Assembly (NCBI GenBank): GCA_905182985.1
Contig: CAJJDN010000070.1
Coordinates: 77,673-141,672, forward strand
Reading direction: 5' to 3'
Source: Paramecium sonneborni
Taxonomy: Eukaryota; Ciliophora; Oligohymenophorea; Peniculida; Parameciidae
Length of the DNA: 64,000 nt
Below, in pieces: positions 1 through 11,879 of this stretch. Position 1 is the first letter of the stretch, and every line of letters begins with the position of its first letter. The notes beneath the pieces were generated by a model. It did not search any database, had not been told where the DNA came from, and was given only the letters and a program-made list of their open reading frames with translations. Made by a program: the position numbers and the translations under genes.

Positions 1-413
1 TCATCCTTTTTTTAATTAACATGATTGGCATTAGGACTATATGGACTTGATTATAGATTTTGTAATTTTATGAGGTGCGAATTTAATTCTTAGAGATTAT
101 CTCTATTTTCTAATCTATCTTAGAATTCTGTCAATTTAGCTTCAATAGAAATGATAACTTGTTTAAAGATAAGTCCGTTTACTTTCTCATCATCTTTTAA
201 AGTGTTTGCTAACTCTACAATTTCAATAAGACAATCTTAATTTCTTTTAAGTTCTTAAGGATTTGGCTATGTAGACATTTATTTAGACGCTTCAAAACCA
301 TTAGATTCATTCGTAAATTCTTTTTTAGAATTACCTGTTTATACAGTTAAATTGTCTTTTGGTTTAGAATATGATTTTGCTGGCTTTTTAGCTGAAGGAA
401 TTTAAGATTTCAT
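1..413 (-). CDS. Coiled-coil protein, 5' part only (cut by window edge)
   Basis: The ATG is at 413-411 and the frame stays open to position 1 under the TAA/TAG=Gln code, giving at least 137 residues. The N-terminal ~40 residues are rich in Lys, Ser and Pro. Residues ~55-120 have a hydrophilic heptad-like pattern (LIEIVELANTL, IEAKLTEFQDRLENRDNL) that suggests a coiled coil. No known domain is recognised. The C-terminus lies outside the window, so size and function are unknown. It is transcribed leftwards, away from the lipase gene that starts at 1524. Confidence 0.6.
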
Positions 414-1523
414 TAATTAATATTATGTTGTATTATTATTCAAAACAATATGATATAATTCATTTGTTGACAGCTCTTTTAGTTAAATTAGATATTATTG
501 CATGAATAATCTTAAACTTAAAAATCTTCATCCTTTTTTTAATAATGTGATTTTATGATTATTTCCATTTTAGCTTGCATCAATACTTATATGTTTATAA
601 TTTATTAATACCTTTTTATTTTGATTTAAAGTATTAAGATAAATTTATCTTTTTTCTCTATCAACAGTAGAAAATAATTCTAAGTATTTTTAATGATAAT
701 TTTAAGATCAAAGAATTTATTTTATAGAGTTTGAGTAATCTAAAATAATAAAGAAATCTAGATACTCTTTATAATTTACTATGCATCATGTAAATAATTT
801 GTTTTTATATAAAAAGTAATGATTATTCTAATGGAAATAGAAAACTTGAATGAAATACAATAGAACATCTTAAACATGAAAGATTATTTTTGGAGGTACA
901 ATTTTGATTCGTATAATTTCTGAGAGAATTTTACATAATATATCATACATTAAACCAGAAAATTCTATTTTAACACTTTTTCATCTAAAATTATCAATTT
1001 ATACTCTACTATATATCAATTCATGCTTTTTAAATCTTTTTTATATCTTTTTTAAAGAAACTCATTTGTATATTTTTTCTTGGAACAATTAAGAGAACTT
1101 TATGGAGTAAGAATAGAATCATTACAACCTATTTTTGGCTATACGATTCTAAAGTTAATAAAGATAAGAAGTTTCTTCTAAATCATTTTCATATAATTCT
1201 TATTTCTTTTTTTTTTAATATTCTAAATTGTTGTACATAAAAGTATTTTTTATTTTTGAGGTATATAAAATCTAACGTCTCATAGGATATCTTCACTAAA
1301 AAAAAATAACATTCTCCAGTGTTTAATTATAGAATTATATTATTCTTTAAAACTTTAATATAAATAATTCTTTTGGGAGGGATTATATTAATTTTATCTT
1401 TATGTGATTAATCTACTATGAATATTTAATTAATTGAAGATCTTAGGCTTAAGTTTTTGATATTAGGAATCTAATATTTATCAAATATTTGTTTTAATTA
1501 ATACAATAAGAATAATAATAAAA
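414..1523. other. Gap without a supported gene
   Basis: This is 1.1 kb of AT-rich sequence between divergent genes. A short frame at 904-1092 (+) is hydrophobic and unconvincing. A ~52-codon minus frame ending near 797 looks somewhat protein-like but has no supporting features. The stretch presumably holds the two upstream regions. No repeat or RNA structure was noticed. Confidence 0.5.
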
Positions 1524-2771
1524 ATGATCAATATTATCATTACGATAGGAATATTATACATATTGTATAGATGGATGAGATTTCTGAATCGTCCAAGTGT
1601 TCGATTGTTTTATAGTAATTCCGAACTAAAGAAAGTAATAGATAAATGTCCTTCTTTATTAAATTATAAACCTACTCCATATCTAAATGGATTATTACAT
1701 ACTTTGATTGGTATACATTTATTTATAATTTTAGGTTCATTGAAACATGCTAAGGAGAAACATACATCAAATAGAGAAATTGTACATGAAGCAGGATTGT
1801 CAGTAGATTGGATTGATAAAGGAAATGGAGTAGATGCTTAGTATCCTTTATTATTTATAATGCCTGGTTTAACAGGAAGTGTAGAAGATGGATATATCAA
1901 TACAATAGTTTCATAAGCTCATTAACATAATTTTCATAACATTTGCATATATAATTATAGAATGTTAGCTAAAAAAGTAGATTTCTCATTCAAACCAGAA
2001 TTTTATAATTATGGTCTAAAAATGTAGCCAAATGAATTTATGAAAGATTATGTAAGTGATGGATTTTATGGAATTGATAATGATTATTATTACTTTGAAG
2101 ATGATATTATTTAGGGAAAGAGAGTTAGAGTAGATTTAGTAGCAGATGTTCATTATACATTATAATATTTAAAAAAGAAATATTAATTTACTAAAATATT
2201 AGCAATAGGTTGTTCATATGGAGGAGTTCAATTAGGAATGTATTTGGGTAGATTTGAAAAGCAAGCTCTAATTAATGCAGGAGTTACAGTTTGTTCTCCT
2301 CATATAATGAATATTACTCAAATATTTCTATCTACATTTATGAATTGGATGCTTTGTAAAATCTTATAAAGAGGACTTCAAGCAATTAAAGAATAATTTA
2401 ATAATAGGAATAACTATCCTAGTAATTGGACTATTGATATCAAAAAAGCTATGAAAGCTACCTGGATTCAAGACTTTGATACATATTACACTTCAAGAGT
2501 GTATGGATATAGAACTGCTGATGCATATTATCGTCATTTCTCATTAATTAATCGATTCCCTAATGTTTAGGTTCCTATGCTTTGTATTTCTGCTGAAGAT
2601 GATGGTGTTTGCCATCTTAAAGGATTAGGAAAAGAAGAAATGATCCAAAATGGACGTACAATCTTATGTTTGGCCAAAGCTGGAGGACATATTGGATTCT
2701 TACAAGGATGGAATGCTAAAACCTTTTGGTTCCCAAAGCCTGCTATTGAATTTCTTACTTTTCACAGTTGA
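1524..2771 (+). CDS. ABHD1/3-type alpha/beta hydrolase (EMB8/YheT family)
   Basis: A single intronless exon of 415 residues ends at TGA 2769-2771. Hydrophobic stretches at ~3-15 and ~58-72 suggest N-terminal membrane attachment. The hydrolase fold follows: an MPGLTGS oxyanion-type loop, the nucleophile elbow GCSYGG at 229-234 (Ser231), the acid in SAEDDGV (~359) and the catalytic His389 in GGHIGF. This order and spacing fit the EMB8/YheT/ABHD1-ABHD3 group, whose members act as membrane-bound phospholipases or esterases. The substrate here is unknown. The next gene begins only 8 bases downstream on the same strand. Confidence 0.85.
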
Positions 2772-2779
2772 TTTTAATT

Positions 2780-4394
2780 ATGAATATAAAGCAAAAAGTG
2801 TACAAACTAATCAAAGGCTGTGACTTTTATGGAGTTGAGATTGGACTCAATTATAGACAACATAAATCATATAAAACTTTCTATGGGGGTATGTGGTCAT
2901 CTATTGTTGCTTCCTTAATCGCAGCTCTTTGTATTTCTTAATTCTTAGATTGCATTTTCTATCTATCTCCAGAAATTCATGAGTACACTAAAGATGCTGG
3001 ATCTCTGTCTAAATTATTTGAATCCACGACTTTTCATTCCATCTTATTGAATCTTGAAAATGAAGGAATTGTAACTACTCATCATCTTAACAATCAAGAA
3101 ACACTTATAGATATTCATTCATTTAAATTTGTAGCTATATCAATTCCAACAATACATGAAGACATTTATGATGTTGACAATCCTATTAAAATAGGATAAT
3201 CATAAAAAATTCTTAGATAAGTTGTTTAAAATCAACAATTAACCATTCAACTATAAATGAAAATGTTAGAATACTCAACAGACTAAGGCCTTCTATGGGA
3301 AATCCTGAAAACACATGATCAATTCTATTTAGAATATACAGATACTTACTATTCACAGAGTGATTCTACTAGTTTAAGATTAATTCTAACAATAAAGTAC
3401 ACACAAACTGTACTTAGGTAGCCCAATAATTAAACACGTGGATCGAAGTTACAAAAGAATCTATAGAATCCTATCAATAACTGGTGGTCTAGTTAAAGTT
3501 CTTATGTTCGTTGGCAAATTGTTTAGTAAACCAATTACAAGATTAAAATTTTAAATATCTTTCCTCAATCAATTTTTTAATTTTGGATCAACTAAACATT
3601 CTAGATCCTTTTATCCACTTAATTCTTAAGCCTATAGTCAGAAATTATTAAGAATGCAGACTCTCCATTTAGATTCAATGAAACTTAATTAATAAATTTC
3701 ACCAATCAAAGAATTAAATAAACAACCTACTAAAATGATTAAAAGTATTCTTAAAAGATACTCTAAAAGATAAAAATAAAATGAAGATCCCGAACTCAAT
3801 ATAAATGAGGCAATTATTCAAGAAGAAAATCAAGATGTAGATGAACTCATTGCTAAATATTTTCAACCATAAGATATAAGATTGAAATTATAGAGTATTT
3901 AATATGTCAAATACTTTTTTGGATTTACAGGATAATTAAAAAAAAGAATTAAATAATTAAGATAGAATCTTGAAATTGTTAATTAAAAAACTGATATAAT
4001 TTATGTTTTCAATAAACTTTAAGAATTGGAAAAGTTAAAATAAGTACTCTTAGATGAAGATCAATTGAATTTATTTGAATATATTCCGAAACCAAATATT
4101 GACTTACATTAACCAAAATAAGAACCTAAACATAATACAATTGTGAAAGCATCTCAAGCATTTAGTTCATTTTAAATAATAAATGAAAGAGAGAAAAAGT
4201 CTAGAATTGATAATGCTCTTATAAAGATGATAGATGCTAATATAAAAAAGTATTTTATTGCAAGTTCAGGTTGCATTTCATTTGCACGAAATACAAATCC
4301 TAAATTTTCATATATTAGTCCAAATTCAAGTCCTAGGAGAGAAAACTCAGAGAAATCGGAAAATTTAAAACATGAAGAGGTAAATGAATAATGA
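2780..4394 (+). CDS. Two-transmembrane-segment protein with GCDFYG start motif
   Basis: A 25-nt intron at 3397-3421 (GTACAC...GGTAG) is needed; the spliced length of 1590 nt gives 529 residues. The N-terminus carries GCDFYGVEIGLNY, then a first membrane segment at ~35-58. A long extra-membrane region follows, then RSYKRIYRILSITGG and a second membrane segment, then a charged cytosolic tail with LEKLKQVLLDEDQLNLFEYIPKP. I recognise this plan from an uncharacterised ciliate protein family but know no function. The stop TGA (4392-4394) directly touches the stop of the convergent kinase gene. Confidence 0.75.
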
Positions 4395-5968
4395 TCAAGA
4401 TTAATCTTCAGTAATTTCATCTACTTCTTTAATTCCTAATTCATTAAACATTCTATTAACTTATGATCCTCTCTTTTTGATACTCTGTTGTTCTTACTAT
4501 TAATTCTGTTTTTAAGATACCAATTACCAATCACTAGAAGTAACCTCTAAACTATGATCCTAATATGTTCCTAATTATGATAATATTCTATTATTTGAAT
4601 TATGTTATTCTTCTTTCATTTCTAAACTACTTTGTATATTACAGACATCTCCAAATGGATCTTAATGAATTGTTTTATCTAAATAATTATAAATAGTAAT
4701 AATAAATACTTGACGATCCACAAAATTAGAGACCACAACTTCTATCTAAAATTTCTTATCTAGATCCTAATTTACTCATAAAGGCATTACTACTTCCAAC
4801 TGAATTCATTAATTAAATTAATCCACATTTATCAGTATGTCTTTAGATTATATGAATATTTCCAAAATCTCTAACTAAATCATTAATATTGATATTTTCA
4901 ATTTCATTAGAACTATTTTATAATTTTTTGATCATATCTCCCCATTATTCATTTAATTTAAGACTATTTTATAAGGATCGACATCTTCCACAATTATCTC
5001 TTTCAACATTATCTTTATTTAACAAAGCCATAACATCACGAATAGTTCCAATTTCAAAAAAGGGATGTTGAAGGGCTTCATCTACAGTTATTCTATTTTC
5101 TTAATTTGGATTTAACATAGATAATATAAGATTTGATAATGGCATATCTATATTATTTAAAGATTCTTTAAATGTCCATTTATCTGGATTACCTAATAAA
5201 TCAACAAAATCTGATAGTTGATTAGAATGTAAAGGTAATTTTTAAAATGTACATTAATAACAAATGACTCCTATAGCCCAGACATCAACTTCTTTAGAAT
5301 AGCTTGCTTTATGATAAATTTCAGGTGCACAGTAGAAAATATTGCCAGTTTTAGTGAGCATATCAATTTCTTATGCTTTTGATATAAATCTTCGAGAGAC
5401 TCCAAAATCTACAAGTTTTACATGAGGTGGAGTACTATTTTCTTATAAATTAACAAGAATATTATCTGGTTTAAGATCTCTATGACAAATGCCTTTAGAA
5501 TGAGAATGTTATATTGCCAACAATAATTATTTGATAATAACTTTAAGCTCTTCTGTTGTTAATGGACGCTTTTTAATGATGGTATCCAAACTAGGAAAAT
5601 CACAATACTCCATAACTAAATAAGAGGTTTCACTTTTTTCATTGATATACAATTCAATATTCTAAGCGATATTTTAATGTCTGAGACATAAAGTATTATT
5701 GAATGTTCTTCTAACATTATTTTATATTTCTTAATCTCCAGAACGTACTATTTTAACAGCATAAATTTGATCTGTGCCTTTTTTCTTTGCTGTTTTTACA
5801 ACTGCATGAGCACCTTAACCTATAGACATTATAAATTGATTATTTTTTACCTATAGACTTTAGACATTCATAATGATCTTCAAATCTTTTAGTTTCATTG
5901 GTTTCATCTATATTCATATTTGTTTAATCATCACTAAATTGAATTTGCGTTTTTAGTCTATTCGCCAT
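4395..5968 (-). CDS. Serine/threonine protein kinase
   Basis: A 503-residue protein after removal of two 31-nt introns (5820-5850 and 4679-4709). The kinase domain begins at GQGAHAVV (~40). The catalytic lysine is in YAVKIV (K62), the loop CHRDLKPDN has D154, DFG is at 177-179, and CAPEIYH and DVWAIGV follow. All catalytic residues are present, so it should be active. The C-terminal ~200 residues are low-complexity and Gln/Ser/Asn-rich with no recognised domain. The fold looks CAMK-like, but the subgroup is uncertain. Its start codon lies 16 bp from that of the divergent gene at 5985. Confidence 0.9.
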
Positions 5969-5984
5969 TAAAATTATTAACTGA

Positions 5985-7046
5985 ATGCTACGATAAGTAT
6001 GTGGCAGTGCCATAACAGTAGATCCCATTAAAAAAACTAAGTCTTCTTGTTCTACACCTAATAAAGAATTCCATATTGATCAAATCATTAACAAATATAT
6101 TGGAATGGATAGAACTTCTGATACTTTCACTTCTTCCATTACTACAATGTTTCATAATACATTACCTGAAGAAAAATAATTATTAGTATCCCCATATAAG
6201 AAACTAACTGAAAGAGATTGTGAAAAATATTTCACTACTTTTTAAAGACTATCTGATCGAAAATCTGATATTCAAGATAGTCCACATTAAGATGAAGAAT
6301 TTCATCATCTTAAAACTTCAAGTGATTTTGCTTCATCTCATAATTCATTACATGAACTTGCATAAAATCTTGAATAAGTTTTTGATTCACCTGAAAGTAA
6401 TAATAATGGACATACTGATAAAAGTCCAGAATTTTATAATCCTGAAACTAAACTTAAATCATTACCCAAAGAACTTCCTATTATTGAAGAAAATGAAGAA
6501 ATTATTAATACTCATTAAAGATTGAATGGACTCATCACTTAAATTGATTAAAAAATTGGTCTTCATTAAGTTAATTAACAAGTTATTGAAAAAATTAAAG
6601 AAAAATACCTTCCTAAAACAGAAGATCAATTTGAATTTCAAGATTTCCCTGATTTTAATCCTCCTGATTGGCCAAAAGATCATGATTTAGATAATCTTTC
6701 AATTCAATAACCTAAAATTTAATCACCCAAATAAATTGTTGTCAAAGAATTCAAAGTCTAACCTATCAGAAATATAACATTCAATTCTAATGAATTTAAT
6801 GATTTTATTTAAGAATAGTTTTAACCTGATCCATCTGAAGATAAAGATCATTCTTAACAGTTATAATTTTAAACTAAAGAAAATTAAAATATATTCCTTT
6901 AAAAATCAAGTTAAATTCTAAACAATTAAACCTCAAAATTTACATTTCCAGAACTTAATGAACATTAAATCAGATTCACAATTAAAGCTATTGGAATTTT
7001 ATTAATATTGATATTTTTATCATAAATATTTACTTTAATATTTTGA
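5985..7046 (+). CDS. Acidic/Gln-rich tail-anchored membrane protein
   Basis: One open exon of 353 residues; an in-frame TGA sits immediately before the ATG, which fixes the start. Most of the protein is hydrophilic, rich in Asp, Glu, Gln, Ser and Pro, with a Trp-Pro patch (FNPPDWPKDHD, ~240). The last ~23 residues (AIGILLILIFLSQIFTLIF) are a single hydrophobic segment ending at the stop, which is the plan of a tail-anchored protein facing the cytosol. A possible 25-nt intron right after the start was considered, but its use breaks the frame. No family is recognised. Confidence 0.75.
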
Positions 7047-7617
7047 CCGTATATAAATTATTAAAATAATATTCATTATTATTACATTCTGTTACATCTA
7101 TCATTTTTATATCACCAAATGTAAATACTATTTTTATGTTTTCATCGTAAAGTATTAATATAAATATTAAAAAAATATATATTTTATAAATATTTTCTAT
7201 TATTTTTAGTTTCTATTCTTCATAATTCTTAAAATTAATTTTCTTTCTAAACATTTAACAATCTCCCTCTATATTTTATATACAAATACTCTTAAATTTA
7301 TGATATTTTTGATACTAATATTAAGTAATAAATAATCGTTTTGATTAAATTTAGTTATTGAAAATCTAATGTGTTTTAAATGTAAAAGTTTTTCTACTTC
7401 TAAGAAATGTTTTTATTTATTTTACTTTAAATTAACAAAACTTCATTTTAACAAAATGTCACATTTAACTAATAGTTTTACTATAACTAATTTTAACAAA
7501 AGATAATTAGTCAATCAATAAATAAAATGAGATTAAAATTTTGTAATGCTATTAAGTTTTTAAATAATTCTTAATAAGAAGATTCTACAATTGATTTTAT
7601 ATTTTATTATTTGCAGA
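7047..7617. other. Intergenic AT-rich stretch
   Basis: This is 570 bp between two genes on the same strand. No open frame under the TGA-only code looks coding, and no hairpin or repeat stands out. It presumably holds the 3' end of the upstream gene and the promoter of the Myb-like gene. Confidence 0.5.
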
Positions 7618-9038
7618 ATGTTTGAAGAATTCAACCTTTCAGAATCAGATTCTAACCTCCAAAAACCCCAAAGAGGACGTAGTTATCATGATCGTTAAGG
7701 TATCTCTAAAAATAAATTATAGCAACAAGTTAAGAAAAACTAGAAACTCAACAATAATATCAATATTTTTAAAAGTTTCTTGAAAGCTGCCAAAATATCC
7801 CTATTGATTTTACTTATCTGAGTGAATATTTTAATATACCTTTTCATGATTGCCCTAATGATTAGGAAATTTTTAAAATTCAAAAAAAAATACATAGCCG
7901 GCGCTTTTCAATAAATTAAAAAAAGAGCTGGAGTCTAGATGAAAAAAAAGTATTGGTTTGGGTTATTGGAAAATATTGTTAACTTAATTAGAAAAATTGT
8001 AGATTTTTAGATAACCAAGACTTCATTGAGATAAGTAAATATCTTATCAGAAGAAATGTTGATAATATTAGACAAAAATGGTTCTCAATGTTAAAAACCT
8101 CTTTAGTAGCTCAACCTTTTAAAAAAGAAGAAGATTAAGAAATTCTCATTCTCTATGAAAAATATAAGCATAAAGATAAAAAATGGAAATTGATAGCAAA
8201 TGAAATGAATAGTAATCATCTAATTTATCGAACTTGTAAACAGCTTAGAGAAAGATGGATAAACTACTTAGATCCTAGTTTATTAAAGATTAAAGATCCT
8301 TGGACTGATAGAGAGGACCTAGAATTAATTTATCAAATATAATAGAAAGGTAAAAAATGGATAGAGATTGCAAAAATATTGAAAAGAAATGAAAATTAAG
8401 TTAAAAATCGATTCAATTGTTTATTAAAGAGAGAGGATGTACAAAATGATTTAAATAAATTGATCGATAAGATTTTATGGAAAATTAGCAAGTAGCCAGT
8501 AGATAGAAATTAATAAGATTAAGAAAGACATGAATTTGTTTATAATAAAAATTAGAGTTTGCTTTTAACAATAGCACAGATAGAAAGTTTATAAAAAGAA
8601 GAAGTTCATGAACTTACCCCTTGTATGGTTAATTTAAAAACAAATCAAATTTATTTTACACCAATTAACATTTTATAAGGTTTGTTAAGAATAGAAAAAC
8701 CAGAATTTAATGATGATTTTGAACTAGCCAAAAAAGATATTGAGAAATTTGAATCGATACCTCACCAATTTTATCATTCTTTATCTATTATAAGTGAAGA
8801 GTATTCTATTTCAAAAAACTAAGAATAAATTTAGCACAATATTAAATCTTTGGCAGATGTATCTAATTTCGAATCTCCATAAATGCCTAAATCTCTTAAA
8901 AATAATTCAATCTTTCATCATAGAAGATTCTTAACTACTTTAAAATACAAATATTTTAAATATCGGACTGATTTTAATCTTCCTTAAATTACTAACTATA
9001 ATTAATAGAGATCGTTGCCCTTATTTATTATATGTTGA
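7618..9038 (+). CDS. Myb-like DNA-binding protein
   Basis: A 23-nt intron at 7700-7722 joins the first exon to the main frame; 465 residues. After an N-terminal leader come consecutive SANT/Myb-like helices: KKSWSLDEKKVLVWVIGKYC, then FKKEEDQEILILYEKYKHKD followed by KKWKLIA and RERWINYLDP, then DPWTDREDLELIYQIQQKGK followed by KKWIEIAKIL and KNRFNCLLKR. The spaced tryptophans and the RERW and KNRF recognition helices match R2R3-type repeats of transcriptional or chromatin regulators. The C-terminal half has no recognised domain. Target genes are unknown. Confidence 0.85.
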
Positions 9039-9069
9039 TAACTATGAAATATTGTATTTTTTATTTTAT

Positions 9070-9528
9070 TCATTATTCCTTTAATTTTTTTTCTGTTTTC
9101 TCTATCCTATCTTAAGATTCATAATAATCATGTATTAGACTTAATATTCTTAAATTAGCTAATGTGACAAAAAATGCACCTCCATAAAGATAAAGATTTC
9201 TTTCATCTCTGTATAAATCTTCTTTATCTTCAATGTAATCTAATGAAGTTTTATCTATATGTAAATTAAGATGTTCAAGTTGCTTTTTAACTTGATCAAA
9301 ATTATAAACCCACAAAATAAATATTCCAAAGCTGATAATACCATACCCGAATTTCAATGTTTCATAAAATGGTTATTATCTTAAAATTTTAGACAAAGCC
9401 TTTTTATTATTCTATAATATTACTTTTTAGACTGGATTTAATTACTTTAATAAGAATCCAAAGGCTGTCAATCCATAGATTATTGTCACTGTGATAAAGT
9501 ATACATATATGAATTTGTTTATAAACAT
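9070..9528 (-). CDS. BAP31/BAP29-like ER membrane protein
   Basis: 152 residues in one exon. Three membrane segments are visible (~4-26, ~57-75, ~113-133). The stretch RDERNLYLYGGAFFVTLANLRILSLI matches the third segment and preceding arginine motif of the BAP29/BAP31 (Yet) family, ER proteins involved in export and quality control. The short C-terminus ends in EKTEKKLKEQ, a brief coiled coil much shorter than in animals, without a KKxx signal. The frame stays open further upstream to an ATG near 9741, but that extension is AT-driven and lacks family similarity. The Myb gene ends 31 bp away, convergent. Confidence 0.8.
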
Positions 9529-9794
9529 TATATTAATGAATTCAATATAACCTATAAAAATTAGTTTATTTTAGAATAACAGAATGTCATTTACGACTAT
9601 TCTGTAAAATATATAAATCTTTTTCGAGTATATATTTGAAAAAGAACATTCGAATTTTTTATTTGTTAAACTTGAATAATGCGAACCTAAATTGTCATAT
9701 TTATTTTGAGATTCATTTTGATTCAATATAAGTTGTTGCATTTTCATAAGAATGGATATTTTTATTATAGATATTATAAATAATTTTTATTTGA

Positions 9795-9933
9795 GAATCT
9801 AGGAACCTCGAAACATTAACTTAATAATCGAAGTTGCCATCATCCCAATAACACAATAATTTAATTTAGGTCTCATGACTATCTTAATCTCAGCAATGAA
9901 ATACAGAATTCTCGATAGCCTTAGACCATAAAT
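9795..9933 (+). ncRNA. Possible two-hairpin (H/ACA-like) structured RNA
   Basis: In the gap between divergent genes, a locally GC-richer patch folds on paper into two hairpins. Arms of hairpin 1 are 9802-9811 (GGAACCTCGA) and 9828-9838 (TCGAAGTTGCC), with one bulge. Hairpin 2 has a lower stem GGTCT 9869-9873 / AGACC 9923-9927 and an upper stem CTATC 9879-9883 / GATAG 9914-9918, leaving an internal pocket. The hinge contains ACAATA (fits ANANNA), and ATA follows the second stem directly. This resembles the H/ACA snoRNA plan, but a chance structure cannot be excluded and no guide target was tested. Confidence 0.25.
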
Positions 9934-10176
9934 TATAAAATTAATATTAAATAATTTATGAATTTAACATTAGTTTTATTTATCAATACTAACTAATTAA
10001 ATCAAGAATCTAATTAAAACTTAATCTAAGTTATACTAAGTATTATATATTTTTCATGATTCAAAAAGTATTTATCCATCAATTAAATTAATACAGCATA
10101 CAGCATAAATATAATCAAGTTTAATAAGAAATATTGTATATTTTTAATAATTTTCTAATATTTTGTATTATTAATA

Positions 10177-11504
10177 ATGAGCGAAAATTGTATTACCTGT
10201 TCTAATTGCAGTTAATCAATTCCAGAATCTAAAATTCTTCTTCATGAAACTTATTGCATACGTTTCAATATTAAATGTGAAAGATGTGGTTACTTTTATG
10301 ATAAAAATGATCCTGATGCCCATGAAGAGGATTACCATAAAAAAGAAAAATGCTAGTATTGTTACTTAGACTTTGATGGTTATCATATTGTTTTGATTTC
10401 TTAGATCTATCTAAACATAAATGCTCCAAGACACCTAAATAATGTTTATATTGTGATCTAAATTATACTGTAGATTAAATTGTTTAACATGAAAATTAAT
10501 GTGGAAGTAGAACTGAAAAATGTGACATTTGTTAAAATTATATTATGAAAAGAGATTTAACTAATCACTATTAAAGTTGCTTTTAAAAAATCGATAAAAT
10601 TGAGTAACCTATTTAAAAAAAACCATCTATATAAGATATATCATAAAACGCAAATAATGACATTAATATTCAAGAACAATTAAGTAATAATCTTCAAAAG
10701 CAATAAAATCTTAATTAATTACAATAGTAGAATAAGATAAAAAAATAAATTGCTTAATTAGAATCCTTAAAAACTAAATTACCATCTAAAGAGATAAATT
10801 TTGGATAAATTTAAGGATAAAAGATCTCTGGGCATTAAATATCTTTAGAAAATAAATAAACCTAAAAAATTGGATTAGATCAATAATTCAAGAATAGACC
10901 TCCATCATCTCTATCCTAATAAGGGTAAAAACATAATATTATCTATAAAAAATCATCTACCTCTTAAAATAGATCAATATAATAGATCAATAATAATAAA
11001 ATTAATCAAAAATTATTAAAACCAAGTGTTGTTAATACTAATTAATAAAACAAACAAGAAAAAAAAATATAAGTTAATAATTAGAAAAATTCAAATTTAC
11101 CTCCCTTAGCGAAATAAGTTTAAAATCCATAAAAAAATTTCGAAAAAAAAAATATAGTTTCAGATATAAGGGCATAAAGTGTTTAGTCAAGATTACAAGC
11201 TAAAAGAAGTAGTCATAATTTAGCAGTAAAAGAATAAATTGAAGTAGAAGGATTCAAGTTTTCAGATGGAGAAATAAGACAATAATAATTGATATTCGAA
11301 CAATTAAAAAAGTAAAAAAGTGATTCTGTAAATATACAATAACGATAAGAGACAAAATAAAATTCTATATCTAAAGCAAAAGTAACAAGGCAGTCTTCAG
11401 ATGTTGATGGTGACGATGATTTTGAGTAATTTATGAGTCCTGAAGAACGGGTTATGCAACAATAAATAATGGATAGCTATAAATTGCATTTGAAAAAATA
11501 ATGA
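10177..11504 (+). CDS. TRAF-type zinc-finger protein (XAF1/TRAFD1-like)
   Basis: A 26-nt intron at 10379-10404; 433 residues. The first ~150 residues hold a tandem array of Cys/His fingers: CITCSNCSQSI with HETYC, CERCGYFY with HEEDYH, CQYC with HKCSK, CLYCDLNY with HENQCGSRTEKC, and CDICQNYI with HYQSC. This spacing is that of the TRAF-type fingers of XAF1 and TRAFD1. The remaining ~280 residues are Gln/Lys/Asn-rich and disordered, ending in an acidic patch and MSPEERVMQQQ. It is probably a protein-binding adaptor; partners are unknown. Its stop overlaps the ATG of the next frame. Confidence 0.8.
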
Positions 11505-11860
11505 ATAACATATTATCATAGAATCATATTTAATTTAACAAAAACAGTAAAAATAAACATCATGAGCTCAGAGCTTATTACAAAAATCTTACTCATCAAA
11601 ATTTATTGCAATTCTTGTGCAAAGAATTTGCCATAGCAATGTGTTAAAATTTCAAGAGTAAAGTATAAAGCAATTTAGAAAAATACATCAAATAATAGAT
11701 AAGAATTTTGAGAAATAAAATTTAAAAAGAAGCTAATGATCTAAGTTTAGAATATCTTCTTTAAGTGTAATCAGAAAATTATTTAGTTGAACAAAAAGTT
11801 TATAAGTATTATAAAATACAAAAGGAATTTTATAAAAAGCAATTTATATTTGTTTTTTGA
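11501..11860 (+). CDS. Small helical protein overlapping the upstream stop (ATGA)
   Basis: 119 residues with the ATG at 11501-11503 inside the stop context of the zinc-finger gene (TAATGA). The sequence looks coding: HHELRAYYKNLTHQNLLQFL, then a charged amphipathic helix (LEKYIKQQIRILRNKIQKEA) and LEYLLQVQSENYLVEQKVYKY. No family is recognised. Two overlapping genes on one strand are odd in a eukaryote. The true start may lie elsewhere through an unseen intron, or transcription may begin inside the upstream gene. The frame itself is more convincing than the start. Confidence 0.5.
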
Positions 11861-11879
11861 TAATTTAAAACATACATTA

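Noticed and set aside
904..1092. 62-codon plus ORF under the standard code
   Set aside because: Hydrophobic AT-driven composition and no gene-like context; likely chance.
6220..6525. 101-codon plus ORF starting ATGAAAAATATTTC
   Set aside because: It is the +1 shadow of the tail-anchored protein gene at 5985-7046, whose own frame has normal composition.
9529..9741. N-terminal extension of the BAP31-like gene to an upstream ATG
   Set aside because: Open by chance; the family begins at the first membrane segment, which matches the ATG at 9528.
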